Assembly (NCBI GenBank): GCA_902749685.1
Contig: CACVKW010000065.1
Coordinates: forward strand, 86,722 to 150,721
Length of the DNA stretch: 64,000 nucleotides
Direction of reading: 5' to 3'
Origin: Olavius sp. associated proteobacterium Delta 1
GTDB lineage: Bacteria > Desulfobacterota > Desulfobacteria > Desulfobacterales > JAFDCJ01
The first letter of the stretch is position 1. Each line of letters begins with the position of its first letter. This document shows positions 54,515 to 63,820 of the stretch, piece by piece. Below the pieces are notes generated by a model. The model did not search any database. It was not told where the DNA came from and saw only the letters and a list, made by a program, of their open reading frames with translations. The translations under genes were made by a program, and so were the position numbers.

Positions 54515-55276
54515 TTATTTTCTCCACGGCGGCCGCTCACGCTTTCGCTTTGGTTTTTTCATTCGCCGGCCTTCTTGTTTCCAATCGGCAGGCGTGGCGT
54601 GGCGTTTGCTTTTGGGGATAGTGGCTTCGGATTTGTCTTTCATATCAATAAAATAGCTTCCTGCCGGGATTTGTTCGCGCCGGGCCTCGGATGCATCCGG
54701 TTTTTTCAATAGCGGTTTATCTTTCGGCAGTGGGGGTCCCGTAAAACATTGGGCAGGAATAAAATCCGCCAGAAAAATAGTCTCTCCGGCTTGAAAAAAG
54801 ACAACGCCCTGATCCACTGAATTTTGCACCTGAACTGTCAGCAATACCGCCGAACGGTCGATCCGCCCTCCAATCCGCTGGGCCAAATCGCGGCTGGATG
54901 ATAGAATGACCTGAGAATATCCGGTGGGCCGAATCCCTTTTTGGTGAACATGGGGGTAGGCTTTCGGGCGCACACAGGTGTACAGCAGTTTGGGAGGATT
55001 CATGGCATAGCGGTGTTGCGGTAACTGATCCCTCAATTTTGATCGGATTAAGTTAGCTGAAATTTCAAATGAATGATCCGGCACGGTGAGCATGATTTCA
55101 TCCAGATGGGCGCGACGTACGTATCTGAAACCTTCTTCTTCGTTTATGGCCTTTAGAAGTTCCTTGATCCTGGCAAACCCGTGCGCATCCATTACCAGTC
55201 CGAATTCATCCGGCCGCCGGCTCAGGACATAGTCAATTAATTTCGCAAGTTGTTTGGGTGTGCGTTGTCGGGACAT
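54515..55276 (-). CDS. kptA: RNA 2'-phosphotransferase (Tpt1/KptA)
   Basis: A 253-residue protein. The start is placed at AUG 55276 (MSRQRTPKQLAKLIDYVLSR). A 20-residue longer frame begins inside a repeat array. The N-terminal winged-helix part (KLIDYVLSRRPDEFGLVMD) and the ADP-ribosyltransferase-fold part (KGIRPTGYSQVILSSSRDLA, RIGGRIDRS) match KptA. A basic C-terminal tail (KRHATPADWKQEGRRMKK) of about 60 residues is extra. The eukaryotic homologue removes a splice-junction 2'-phosphate from tRNA with NAD. The bacterial substrate is unknown. The active-site pattern differs in places, so activity is uncertain. Confidence 0.7.
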   Translation of the reverse strand: MSRQRTPKQLAKLIDYVLSRRPDEFGLVMDAHGFARIKELLKAINEEEGFRYVRRAHLDEIMLTVPDHSFEISANLIRSKLRDQLPQHRYAMNPPKLLYTCVRPKAYPHVHQKGIRPTGYSQVILSSSRDLAQRIGGRIDRSAVLLTVQVQNSVDQGVVFFQAGETIFLADFIPAQCFTGPPLPKDKPLLKKPDASEARREQIPAGSYFIDMKDKSEATIPKSKRHATPADWKQEGRRMKKPKRKRERPPWRK

Positions 55277-55283
55277 AATTATG

Positions 55284-55322
55284 AAGTCGGAATTGGGAAT
55301 GCGGAATGCGGAATTTTTAAAA
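55284..55322. repeat. 7-base-period array (5' of kptA)
   Basis: GAAGTCG, GAATTGG, GAATGCG, GAATGCG, GAATTTT. It lies in the 55277-55614 gap, where I see nothing else apart from a weak TTGACC/TACTTT pair (55450-55478). Confidence 0.6.
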
Positions 55323-55614
55323 GGAATAAAAGCCATACTTAAGACCTCATTCCGTCAATTCCTCAATCAGTAAATCATTAACCTTAAACCCAGATTCTTG
55401 AATTTTTAACAATGAGCTGTCAGTATTGGCTATTAGCTCTTTTCATCACTTGACCATGAAATTACTATCTGATACTTTGTCATCCGGTTCTAAATGTCAA
55501 CTTGTTTTCGTACCAGCATTTTGCCCTAAAATTTAGGTAATCGTAAAAAGCAATTGAAATACAGTCGGGGCTCCTGTAACAAGTGGGTCTAAGCCAAGAA
55601 AGGATCTGGATAAG

Positions 55615-56904
55615 ATGAATTATAGCAACTCCCAATCATTGTATGAACGCGCCCTGCAAATTATTCCCGGCGGCGTCAACAGCCCGGTGCGGGCCTGCAA
55701 ATCGGTGGGCGCTGATCCACTGTTTATCGATCGCGCCGATGGGTGCCTGATCTATGACGCGGACGGCAATCGTTTTATTGACTATATCGGTTCCTGGGGA
55801 CCCATGATCCTGGGGCACCGACACCCGGCGGTCGTGGAAGCGATCATCGCCGTCCTGGGAAGAGGTACCAGTTTCGGCGCGCCTACCGATTTAGAGATTC
55901 AGCTGGCCGAGATGGTCATCGACGCCGTGGCTTCGGTTGACGTCATCCGTATGGTAAACTCGGGCACCGAGGCCACCATGAGTGCCGTTCGTCTGGCACG
56001 CGGCGTTAGCGGTCGGGATCTGGTCATTAAATTTGACGGCTGTTATCACGGCCATGCAGACACCCTGCTGGTGGCCGCGGGATCAGGGGTGGCGACGCTT
56101 GGTATCCCGGGAAGTCCCGGTGTGCCGGAAGACGTTGCCAAGCATACCCTTTCGCTGCCGTTTAATGATATTGAAGCGGTCCAACGGGTGATGGATGAAA
56201 AGGGCGATCAGGTGGCCTGCGTCATCATCGAACCGGTGGCCGGCAACATGGGGCTGGTGCCGCCGGCAGCCGGATTTCTTGAATCATTGCGAGAGGTGAC
56301 TGAAAGATACGGAGTGATTTTGATTTTTGATGAAGTGATGACCGGTTTCAGGGTGGCTTACGGTGGAGCCCAGACGCTTTACGGAATTGCGCCGGATTTA
56401 ACCTGTTTTGGCAAGATCATCGGCGGGGGGCTGCCGGTGGGGGCCTATGGCGGTAAAAAAGAGATTATGTCGCAAATTGCACCGCAGGGTTCAGTATATC
56501 AGGCCGGAACGCTCTCCGGCAATCCGATCGCCATGATTGCGGGTATCGCCACCCTTGAACAGCTCAAAAAAGAAGGTGTCTATGAGTCGCTGGCCGAAAA
56601 ATCCAGCCGCCTGGCAGCCGGTCTCGCTGAGGCTGCCCGGAAGTCGGGTATAGCCGCCCGGGTCGATCATGTGGGATCCATGCTGGGGATGTTTTTTACC
56701 GAGCGGGATGTTACTAATTTTGAAGAGGCCAAAACCTCTGATCTCCAACGGTTCAGCGCCTTTTACCAGGGGATGAGGCAAGCGGGTATCTACCTTGCAC
56801 CCTCTCAATTCGAAGTCCTTTTTCTTTCAGCGGCACACACCGATGAGCACATCGATGCGACCATCAACGCCGCGCAGCAGGTCCTTGAAAACCTGAGCCG
56901 CTAA
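55615..56904 (+). CDS. hemL: Glutamate-1-semialdehyde 2,1-aminomutase
   Basis: A 429-residue PLP enzyme: VNSPVRACKSVGADP, NSGTEATMSAVRLARG (cofactor phosphate), FDEVMTGFRVAYGG and the PLP-lysine in FGKIIGGGLPVGAYGG (Lys267). It makes 5-aminolevulinate in the C5 pathway of tetrapyrrole synthesis. It stands alone, with its own terminator. Confidence 0.96.
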   Translation: MNYSNSQSLYERALQIIPGGVNSPVRACKSVGADPLFIDRADGCLIYDADGNRFIDYIGSWGPMILGHRHPAVVEAIIAVLGRGTSFGAPTDLEIQLAEMVIDAVASVDVIRMVNSGTEATMSAVRLARGVSGRDLVIKFDGCYHGHADTLLVAAGSGVATLGIPGSPGVPEDVAKHTLSLPFNDIEAVQRVMDEKGDQVACVIIEPVAGNMGLVPPAAGFLESLREVTERYGVILIFDEVMTGFRVAYGGAQTLYGIAPDLTCFGKIIGGGLPVGAYGGKKEIMSQIAPQGSVYQAGTLSGNPIAMIAGIATLEQLKKEGVYESLAEKSSRLAAGLAEAARKSGIAARVDHVGSMLGMFFTERDVTNFEEAKTSDLQRFSAFYQGMRQAGIYLAPSQFEVLFLSAAHTDEHIDATINAAQQVLENLSR

Positions 56905-56927
56905 CCTGCAATCATCATCTGACGAGT

Positions 56928-56970
56928 CAAGCCGGTATCCCTGGTAGGGGATTATCGGCTTTATTTTTTT
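56928..56970 (+). terminator. Terminator after hemL
   Basis: AAGCCG pairs with CGGCTT through an inner TCCC/GGGA pair and a small loop, then TTATTTTTTT. Confidence 0.7.
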
Positions 56971-57048
56971 ACTTAAATTAAAATTAGTGATATAATTAAA
57001 CCGGTTGTATCAGTTTGAACGCCTACGAAGGTACAGGAGGATTTGATC

Positions 57049-58065
57049 TTGGGCGATATTACCGAGCACGAAAAATTGATCGAGCAGTATCTGCAGGACA
57101 ACAACAATCAAGCGGCGGTTCAACTGCTGGTTGAGTTGATTGTCAAAAACGCCAGGGAAAAGAAATTTGACCAGGCAGAAGGCCTGCGCGATAGGCTGAT
57201 CGAAATCGACTCCATGGCAGTCAATGAAATCGTAAGAACCGGCGAGGTGATTGAATCAGAAAAAAGTGATGCCATCGATAAAGACCATCTGGCCATCTGG
57301 GCTGATTTTTATGAGAGCCTGACAGCGGAGGAAACCAATGCCCTGTTTTATGCTATGAAGCAGGCGAAACACCCGGCAAATCACATGATTTATAAGCAGG
57401 GCGAAATGCGCTCCTGCCTTTATTTTATCGATGAAGGCCGGCTGAAGATGTTTTACCGTCAGGAAGATAAGGCCATATTGCTCAAAACTCTTGGTCCCGG
57501 TGATATTTTTGATGAGGATACCTTCTTTTTTTCGGATGCATTTTACACGACATCGGTCATAACGGATTCCCCCGTTAAATTTTATGTTTTATTGAAGGAT
57601 GATCTGGATAAGCTTAATTTAAAAACTGCAGGTCTTGAATCCAAGCTTAAAGACTATTGTTCATCCCTGGAATCGGTCGCAGATTTGTTAAAAACCAAAA
57701 ATCTGGAGCGCAGACTCGATAAACGGCTTTCATTGCCGGGGAAGTTATTGGTGCAGATGTTAAAGGATTCGGGTCAGTCGGCGGTAAAGCCCTTTAACGC
57801 TGAACTTATAGACATTTCAACCAGTGGACTGGCATTTCTGATGAAAACAACCCAAAAGCCCTCCGCCATTCTGCTTGGCCGAAACCTAAATATAAAATTG
57901 ACGTTTGACGAACTTGAATCTGACCTGGCAATAAAATGCGTCGGTTCGGTAGTTGCCGTAAACAGTGAGCCGTTTCACGAATATGTGATTCATGCAGAAT
58001 TCAGTAAAAATCTGGCCTCCAGCATCATTGATGATCTGGAAGAGCTCATTAATCCCCCGGAATAA
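57049..58065 (+). CDS. Cyclic-nucleotide-binding-fold plus PilZ domain regulator
   Basis: A 338-residue protein. UUG 57049 is preferred over UUG 57043, as AGGAGG lies at 8 bases. Residues about 20-75 are helical. A Crp-like beta-roll follows (NHMIYKQGEMRSCLYFIDEG, TLGPGDIFDEDTFFFSDA), without the Crp DNA-binding helix-turn-helix. The C-terminal PilZ domain has RRLDKRLSLPGK (RxxxR type) and DISTSGLAFL (D/NxSxxG), so c-di-GMP binding is expected. It combines two second-messenger folds and is followed by a hybrid kinase 5 bases on. Confidence 0.85.
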   Translation: MGDITEHEKLIEQYLQDNNNQAAVQLLVELIVKNAREKKFDQAEGLRDRLIEIDSMAVNEIVRTGEVIESEKSDAIDKDHLAIWADFYESLTAEETNALFYAMKQAKHPANHMIYKQGEMRSCLYFIDEGRLKMFYRQEDKAILLKTLGPGDIFDEDTFFFSDAFYTTSVITDSPVKFYVLLKDDLDKLNLKTAGLESKLKDYCSSLESVADLLKTKNLERRLDKRLSLPGKLLVQMLKDSGQSAVKPFNAELIDISTSGLAFLMKTTQKPSAILLGRNLNIKLTFDELESDLAIKCVGSVVAVNSEPFHEYVIHAEFSKNLASSIIDDLEELINPPE

Positions 58066-58070
58066 TAGAA

Positions 58071-59621
58071 GTGGATAAAAAATCCGACCATACCTTAAAC
58101 AGTATCCATGGCGCCGATCAAACAGATGAGCAAGCGCGGCTGGTCACTGCCGTTGAAAATGCGGCGGAGGCTATTATCATTACCGATCTTGCAGGCAATA
58201 TCCAGTACGTCAACCCGGCGTTTGAGTCGATTGCGGGTTATTCGCGCATGGAGATTGCCAACCGGCACATCTCAATCCTTGACAGTGGAAAACAGAATCA
58301 ATCGTTTTTCAATGACATGTGGCGGACCCTCAAGCAGGGTGATATCTGGAAGGGACGCTTCATCAACAAGAAAAAAGATGAAAGTCTTTATGAAACCGAA
58401 GCCACCATCTCACCGGTCAAAAACAAGGCTGGTGATATTACCAACTTTGTCAGCGTTCAGCGGGATGTGACCCATGAAGTTCAGCTGCAAAGACAGTTGC
58501 GCCAGGCCCAGAAAATGGAAGCTATCGGTACCCTGGCCGGAGGGATTGCACACGATTTTAATAACCTGCTTATGGGAATTCAGGGCAATATTTCTCTGTC
58601 TATTTCTGAAATAGATTCTGATTCCCCGCTTTTGGAAAATCTTAAAAAAGTCGAGCAATATGTACTGGACGGTGTTGAACTCACCAAACAACTGCTGGGA
58701 TTTGCGCGGGGTGGTAAGTATGAAGTACGCCTGACGGATGTCAATCATCTATTAAAAGAGCAGAGCCTGCTGTTTAGCCGCGCGAATAAACATATTAGCT
58801 TTGAAATGAATTATGCCCCGAACTTGTGGAGCGTTGAGGCGGACAGGGGCCAGTTGGAGCAGGTTATTTTAAATCTTTATATGAATGGGCTGCAGGCGAT
58901 GCCCCAGGAAGGTACCCTGACGGTTCAAACCGTAAATCTTACCATCGACAAAGAGCAGTTCAAACCCTATCGGGTAAAGGCCGGCCGGTATATTAAAATC
59001 ACTATCACCGATACCGGAGTCGGGATGGATGAGGAAACTCAGCGGCGAATTTTTGATCCCTTTTTTACGACCAGAGAAAAAGGGCGTGGAACCGGTCTGG
59101 GGCTGGCGTCTGTTTATGGCATCGTAAAAAATCATGAGGGCTTTATCGATGTCGACAGCCGGCAGGGGCGGGGAACCCGGTTTGAAGTCTATTTTCCGGC
59201 CACACAAAAAGTGGCTGCCCGGCAAAACAAATTGGCCGACAAATTATCCCGGGGCATTGAGACTGTGCTGCTGGTCGATGATGAAGAAATGATCATTGAT
59301 GTCGGCACGAGAATGTTGACCAAGCTGGGATATGAGGTTATAACTGCCAAAAACGGTGCCGAAGCAATTGAATCCTACGAGGCCTATCCGGATAAAATTG
59401 ATTTTGTCCTCTTAGACATGGTGATGCCAAAAGTCGGCGGCGGAGAAGCATTTGACAGGCTAAGGGAGATCAACCCCGCGGTCAAAGTAATCCTTTGCAG
59501 CGGTTACAGCATTGACGGTCAGGCCACCGATATTCTAAATCGAGGCTGCAACGCCTTTATTCAAAAGCCCTTTAATCTGAAAACCCTGTCACAAAATATC
59601 CGGGCCGTGCTGGATGAATAA
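58071..59621 (+). CDS. Soluble PAS hybrid histidine kinase with receiver domain
   Basis: A 516-residue protein starting at GUG. PAS (about 20-140), HisKA with His161 ([14 protein letters not shown]), HATPase ([10 protein letters not shown] at 311-320, GTGLGLAS at 340) and a receiver ([10 protein letters not shown], phospho-acceptor Asp449 in [10 protein letters not shown]). It has no membrane helix, so a cytoplasmic signal is expected. It is coupled with the cNMP-PilZ gene, suggesting that the two act in one pathway. It is similar in plan to the kinase at 24-26 kb. Confidence 0.9.
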   Translation: MDKKSDHTLNSIHGADQTDEQARLVTAVENAAEAIIITDLAGNIQYVNPAFESIAGYSRMEIANRHISILDSGKQNQSFFNDMWRTLKQGDIWKGRFINKKKDESLYETEATISPVKNKAGDITNFVSVQRDVTHEVQLQRQLRQAQKMEAIGTLAGGIAHDFNNLLMGIQGNISLSISEIDSDSPLLENLKKVEQYVLDGVELTKQLLGFARGGKYEVRLTDVNHLLKEQSLLFSRANKHISFEMNYAPNLWSVEADRGQLEQVILNLYMNGLQAMPQEGTLTVQTVNLTIDKEQFKPYRVKAGRYIKITITDTGVGMDEETQRRIFDPFFTTREKGRGTGLGLASVYGIVKNHEGFIDVDSRQGRGTRFEVYFPATQKVAARQNKLADKLSRGIETVLLVDDEEMIIDVGTRMLTKLGYEVITAKNGAEAIESYEAYPDKIDFVLLDMVMPKVGGGEAFDRLREINPAVKVILCSGYSIDGQATDILNRGCNAFIQKPFNLKTLSQNIRAVLDE

Positions 59622-59623
59622 TT

Positions 59624-61048
59624 ATGATGGATATGGGCAAAAATCGAATTGGCGAAGGCGTGCAAACAATTCATTTGATTGCCGTTTGCGGAACGGGCAT
59701 GGGGGCTTTGGCCTGTATGTTGCGGGACCTCGGTTTTGAAGTAACCGGGTCTGATCAAAAAGTTTATCCGCCCATGAGCACGTTTCTGGAGCAAAAGGGC
59801 ATTCGGATCATGAACGGGTACAGGGCGGAAAATCTTAACTACGGACCGGATCTGGTTGTGGTCGGCAACGTCATATCCAGGGATAACCCGGAAGTCATGG
59901 AAGTGCACCAGATGGGACTGTCTTTTTGTTCCATGCCCCAGGCTTTGAACCATTTTGTGGCCAGGGGCAAAGAAACCCTGCTGGTGAGCGGAACCCACGG
60001 CAAGACGACCACCGCCTCCATTCTGGCCTGGATGCTGCACGAAGCCGGTCAGGATCCTTCGTTTATGATCGGTGGAATTCTTAAAAATTTCGACAGCAAT
60101 TATCGCCTCGGAAACGGGCCTTATTTTGTGATTGAGGGTGACGAATACGATACGGCATTTTTTGATAAAGTGCCCAAGTTTTTCCATTATAATCCACAAA
60201 TTGCCGTTACAACCAGCGTTGAATTTGATCACGCGGATATTTTCAGTGATCTGGATCATGTAAAAGAAGCATTTGCACGCTTCTTATCCGGTCTGGCCGA
60301 ATCCTGCTTGCTGCTTGCCTTTGATGGAGATAAAAATATCGACGAGCTTATCAACGCCTGTAACTGCCGCATCGAGCGCTACGGCAAACAAAACGATTCC
60401 CCCTGGCAGTTGGGTGACATTTCAGTAAAGCCGCCCTGGACGACATTGGCAGTCATGAAAAATACCAGACCCTTTGCCAAATTCAAGACCCGGCTTTTCG
60501 GTGAGCACAATTTGCTCAACGCACTGTCGGTCATTGCCATTGCCGACCATTTAAACATCCCGGCCCCGATCATTGGATCGGCTCTCGAATCCTTTGAAGG
60601 CATAAAGCGCCGGCAGGAAATCAGGGGACAAAAAAGGCAGATAACGGTGATGGATGATTTCGCCCATCATCCCACTGCCGTGCACGAGACCGTCCGAGCC
60701 GTTAAGTCCATATCCAGCAGCGGGCGTCTGATCGCCGTGTTCGAACCCAGAACCGCCACCAGCATGCGCAGTGTCTTTCAACATGAGTATGCGCATTCCT
60801 TTGATATGGCCGATCTCATCTGTATCCGCCAACCGCCGCAGGTCAGAAAAATCCCCGACGGCCAGGAATTTTCTTCTGAGCAGCTTGTCACTGATTTAAA
60901 AGAACGCGGCAAAGAGGCTTATTTTTTCACGGATACGGACGCCATCATCGACTTTCTGGTCGGCAACGCCAGACCGGCCGACCTAGTTCTGATCATGTCC
61001 AACGGCGGCTTTGACAATATTCATCTGCGTCTGCTGGATAGTCTCTGA
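59624..61048 (+). CDS. mpl: UDP-N-acetylmuramate:L-alanyl-gamma-D-glutamyl-meso-DAP ligase
   Basis: A 474-residue Mur-family ligase: HLIAVCGTGMGALACML (NAD-like loop), VSGTHGKTTTASILAWML (ATP P-loop, about 124-141), YFVIEGDEYDTAFFDK and the DFAHHPTAVHETVRAV segment. Mpl recycles the tripeptide released from peptidoglycan. It starts 2 bases after the kinase stop. The link with signalling genes may be fortuitous. Confidence 0.92.
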   Translation: MMDMGKNRIGEGVQTIHLIAVCGTGMGALACMLRDLGFEVTGSDQKVYPPMSTFLEQKGIRIMNGYRAENLNYGPDLVVVGNVISRDNPEVMEVHQMGLSFCSMPQALNHFVARGKETLLVSGTHGKTTTASILAWMLHEAGQDPSFMIGGILKNFDSNYRLGNGPYFVIEGDEYDTAFFDKVPKFFHYNPQIAVTTSVEFDHADIFSDLDHVKEAFARFLSGLAESCLLLAFDGDKNIDELINACNCRIERYGKQNDSPWQLGDISVKPPWTTLAVMKNTRPFAKFKTRLFGEHNLLNALSVIAIADHLNIPAPIIGSALESFEGIKRRQEIRGQKRQITVMDDFAHHPTAVHETVRAVKSISSSGRLIAVFEPRTATSMRSVFQHEYAHSFDMADLICIRQPPQVRKIPDGQEFSSEQLVTDLKERGKEAYFFTDTDAIIDFLVGNARPADLVLIMSNGGFDNIHLRLLDSL

Positions 61049-61582
61049 GCTGAAGCTTGAGATTTGGGATTTGAGATTTAAAAGCTCTGCCCTGCCTGCT
61101 CTAATTGAACCGGCTCAAGAACATGCTTTGCCCATAATCTGTGATCGTTTCAAAAACCTTGACATCGCCGCTGGATTAAATTACTTAACTTAATTCTTGA
61201 ATTAGTGCGGATCAGGTATTATTATAAAATTAATTTCAAATAGTTACATATTTAGAATTACTTACTACCTCTGCCCGGATTAAGTTAAATATAAATTTCA
61301 GAGCAGCACCTCTAAATCCAGTGCCGGCCGGCAGGCACGCGCAACTGCCAGTCGGTCGTTTGATATGCGAATTACCGTGCCCTGAAAAATAACGATACCC
61401 GGTGTGGTCGCTCGATCAAGCCACCTTTTTGCAGTTTTCAACGAACTACCTTGATCCCTGATTGAGCTGTTTTTCGGATCGGATTAATTAGCTGCATCAA
61501 GGCGCCTTGATTATGTAACTGTGTCCGGGACCATCTCAATTGAGTGCGACCTGCATTGAGGTTGTACCTACAGGAGGAAGAT
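61049..61582. other. Intergenic region before fabF
   Basis: No gene is supported. There is no acpP or fabG, the usual neighbours of fabF. AT-rich stretches lie at 61150-61300. TTGACA at about 61149 has no convincing -10. No 7-base array except a short DNA motif near 61058-61080. Confidence 0.4.
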
Positions 61583-62824
61583 TTGAATAGACGTGTTGTT
61601 ATCACAGGTGTGGGGCTGGTTTCGCCCCTTGGAATCGGAGTCAACGAGACCTGGCAGGCTCTGTGTGCCGGTAAATCGGGAGTTGGGGATATAACCCGTT
61701 TTGATTCAACAAAATTTCAGACCCAGATTGCCGCTGAAGTCAAAAATTTTAGTGCACAAGATTTTCTTCCCCGCAAAGAAGCCAAACGCACCGAGCGTTT
61801 TATTGCCTATGCAATCGCTGCCGCCCGCATGGCAACGGAGGATTCCGGCCTGGTGATTGACAGCTCCAATTCGGATAGAGTCGGTGTTATCACCGGCTGC
61901 GGCCTGGGTGGACTGGGAATCCTTGAGTCAACCTGCAATACCCTGAATAATAAAGGCCCGCGGCGAGTCAGCCCGTTTTTTATTCCGATGATGATCGGTA
62001 ACATGGCACCCGGAATGATCTCCATTCATTTTGGAGCCAAAGGTCCCAATGCCTCCCTGGCGACCGCCTGTGCCGCCGGAGCACATGCGGTGGGAGATTC
62101 TTTTAAAATTATCTCCAATGGCATGGCCGATGCCATGATTACCGGCGGGGTTGAGGCCGTAGTCAATCCGACCTGCATTGCCGGTTTCAATTCCATGAAA
62201 GCGCTGTCGACCCGCAATGGTGAGCCTGAAAAAGCCTCGCGTCCGTTTGAACGTGACCGGGATGGTTTTGTGGTGGGCGAAGGCAGCGGTATGTTGATCG
62301 TTGAAGCCCTGGACCATGCCCTTGAGCGGGGCGCAAAAATTTATGCCGAGATTACCGGCTACGGGATGAGCGGTGATGGATATCACATGACCGCCCCTCC
62401 GCCGGACGGCAACGGTGCCATCCGCTGTATGCTGGCAGCCCTGAAGGATGCCGGCCTTGAACCCAATTTCATTGACTATATCAATGCCCATGGTACCTCG
62501 ACACCGTTAAACGATCTTTCCGAAACCATGGCGATAAAACAGGTTTTTAATGACCATGCCTACAAACTGGCGATCAGTTCGACAAAATCCATGACCGGGC
62601 ATTTGCTCGGCGGTGCCGGGGGCATTGAGACTGTATTTACCGCTCTATCTATTCATGATCAGTTGCTGCCGCCGACCATCAATTATGAACATTCGGATGA
62701 GGCCTGTGATCTGGACTATGTGCCCAATGTCAAGCGTAAAGCCAAAGTCAAGCATGCCATGACCAATTCATTCGGATTTGGCGGCACCAACGCCAGTCTG
62801 ATTCTTTCAAAGTATTCCAACTGA
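61583..62824 (+). CDS. fabF: Beta-ketoacyl-ACP synthase II
   Basis: The start is UUG 61583 with AGGAGG at 7 bases. The upstream in-frame codons are rejected. The 413-residue enzyme keeps the numbering of E. coli FabF: Cys163 (LATACAAGAHAVG), His303 (NAHGTSTPLND) and His340 (KSMTGHLLGGAGG), plus the late NSFGFGGTNASL loop. It elongates acyl-ACP with malonyl-ACP. It is monocistronic, followed by a terminator. Confidence 0.95.
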   Translation: MNRRVVITGVGLVSPLGIGVNETWQALCAGKSGVGDITRFDSTKFQTQIAAEVKNFSAQDFLPRKEAKRTERFIAYAIAAARMATEDSGLVIDSSNSDRVGVITGCGLGGLGILESTCNTLNNKGPRRVSPFFIPMMIGNMAPGMISIHFGAKGPNASLATACAAGAHAVGDSFKIISNGMADAMITGGVEAVVNPTCIAGFNSMKALSTRNGEPEKASRPFERDRDGFVVGEGSGMLIVEALDHALERGAKIYAEITGYGMSGDGYHMTAPPPDGNGAIRCMLAALKDAGLEPNFIDYINAHGTSTPLNDLSETMAIKQVFNDHAYKLAISSTKSMTGHLLGGAGGIETVFTALSIHDQLLPPTINYEHSDEACDLDYVPNVKRKAKVKHAMTNSFGFGGTNASLILSKYSN

Positions 62825-62844
62825 AGCGTCCCGTTATGAACCAT

Positions 62845-62875
62845 GAAAAAAACCGGTTTTGGCCGGTTTTTTCTT
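62845..62875 (+). terminator. Terminator after fabF
   Basis: AAAAAACCGG / CCGGTTTTTT stem with loop TTTTGG, then TCTTT. Symmetric, may work both ways. Confidence 0.9.
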
Positions 62876-62913
62876 TATAAATATATGACCCCAACTTTTA
62901 ATGCATTGCACGA

Positions 62914-63786
62914 ATGAATAAAGATCAATACTCGCAGATTCTTAGATCCGAGTTGGGCTACCAGACGCCGCCCGGCAGCAGTTTTCCGGCTAAATATGTT
63001 TCAGGCTGGCCGCTTTCCCTTATCTATTATGTTAAACTGATATCAAACCTGACCCATGCCAGTTTTCCCGCCCGCCGCGGAACCCTTGATGACGATAGGT
63101 GGGCCTTCCATTCTCATCGAGTCGTCCGGATCGTTGAATCCGTCGGCGGCAAGGTAAACATTTCGGGACTGGAGAGCGTATCGGATCAGCCGGGACCGGT
63201 GGTTTACATTGGCAATCATATGAGTCTGGTAGAAACGCTTATATTGCCCGGAATTGTGCTGGCCTTTGGCAGGGTTAATTTTGTTATCAAGGAAGAACTG
63301 CGTCACTATCCGGTTTTAGGCTCTATTTTCAAAGCTTTGGGATTGATCGCCGTTTCACGTAAAAATCCGCGTGAGGATTTTAAGGTGGTTTTGCGGGAGG
63401 GTCACAAATTTATATCCAACGGTGGATCCGTCATCATATTTCCCCAGGCGACCAGAAGCGTGGGATTTGATGTACAGGCGTTCAATACCCTGGGGGTAAA
63501 GCTGGCATCCAGGGCCGGCGTCCCCGTGGTGCCGGTAGCCATCAAAACGGATTTTCACGGTAACGGGAAGTGGATTAAGGATATGGGGCCCATCGATCCG
63601 AGCAAAATGCTGTACTTCAAATTTGGAGAGCCGATGGCAGTAGCGGGCAAGGGCCGCGAAGCTCATCGATACGTAGTAGAGTTTATCTCCGAAAATTTAA
63701 TGGCCTGGGGTGGAACCGTTGTTAGGAAGGCGGAAGTCGGAATGCGGAAGTCGGATGACAGAAGACAGAGAACTGAAGACGGATGA
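62914..63786 (+). CDS. PlsC-like 1-acylglycerol-3-phosphate acyltransferase
   Basis: A 290-residue protein. The acyltransferase motif is NHMSLVE (His102, Glu107), where the family norm is HX4D. The second block is VIIFPQATRSVGF (normal FPEGTRS), so both catalytic motifs deviate. A hydrophobic stretch lies near 33-45. The last 25 or so residues (KAEVGMRKSDDRRQRTEDG) are encoded by a 7-base repeat array that continues beyond the stop. It may acylate a glycerophospholipid or a different lipid acceptor. Confidence 0.75.
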   Translation: MNKDQYSQILRSELGYQTPPGSSFPAKYVSGWPLSLIYYVKLISNLTHASFPARRGTLDDDRWAFHSHRVVRIVESVGGKVNISGLESVSDQPGPVVYIGNHMSLVETLILPGIVLAFGRVNFVIKEELRHYPVLGSIFKALGLIAVSRKNPREDFKVVLREGHKFISNGGSVIIFPQATRSVGFDVQAFNTLGVKLASRAGVPVVPVAIKTDFHGNGKWIKDMGPIDPSKMLYFKFGEPMAVAGKGREAHRYVVEFISENLMAWGGTVVRKAEVGMRKSDDRRQRTEDG

Positions 63787-63820
63787 CAGAAGGCAGAAAC
63801 CAGAAGACAGATCTCAGATG
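63722..63820. repeat. 7-base-period array crossing a stop codon
   Basis: GGCGGAA, GTCGGAA, TGCGGAA, GTCGGAT, GACAGAA, GACAGAG, GACGGAT, GACAGAA units. The first 65 bases are translated as the tail of the PlsC-like protein. A second array (GATTCTG, GTTTCTG, GATACTG units) is at 63915-63950. The remaining edge sequence to 64000 holds no gene. Confidence 0.75.

Noticed and set aside
59561..60259. 232-codon frame opposite mpl
   Set aside because: Antisense shadow of mpl. No domain is seen.
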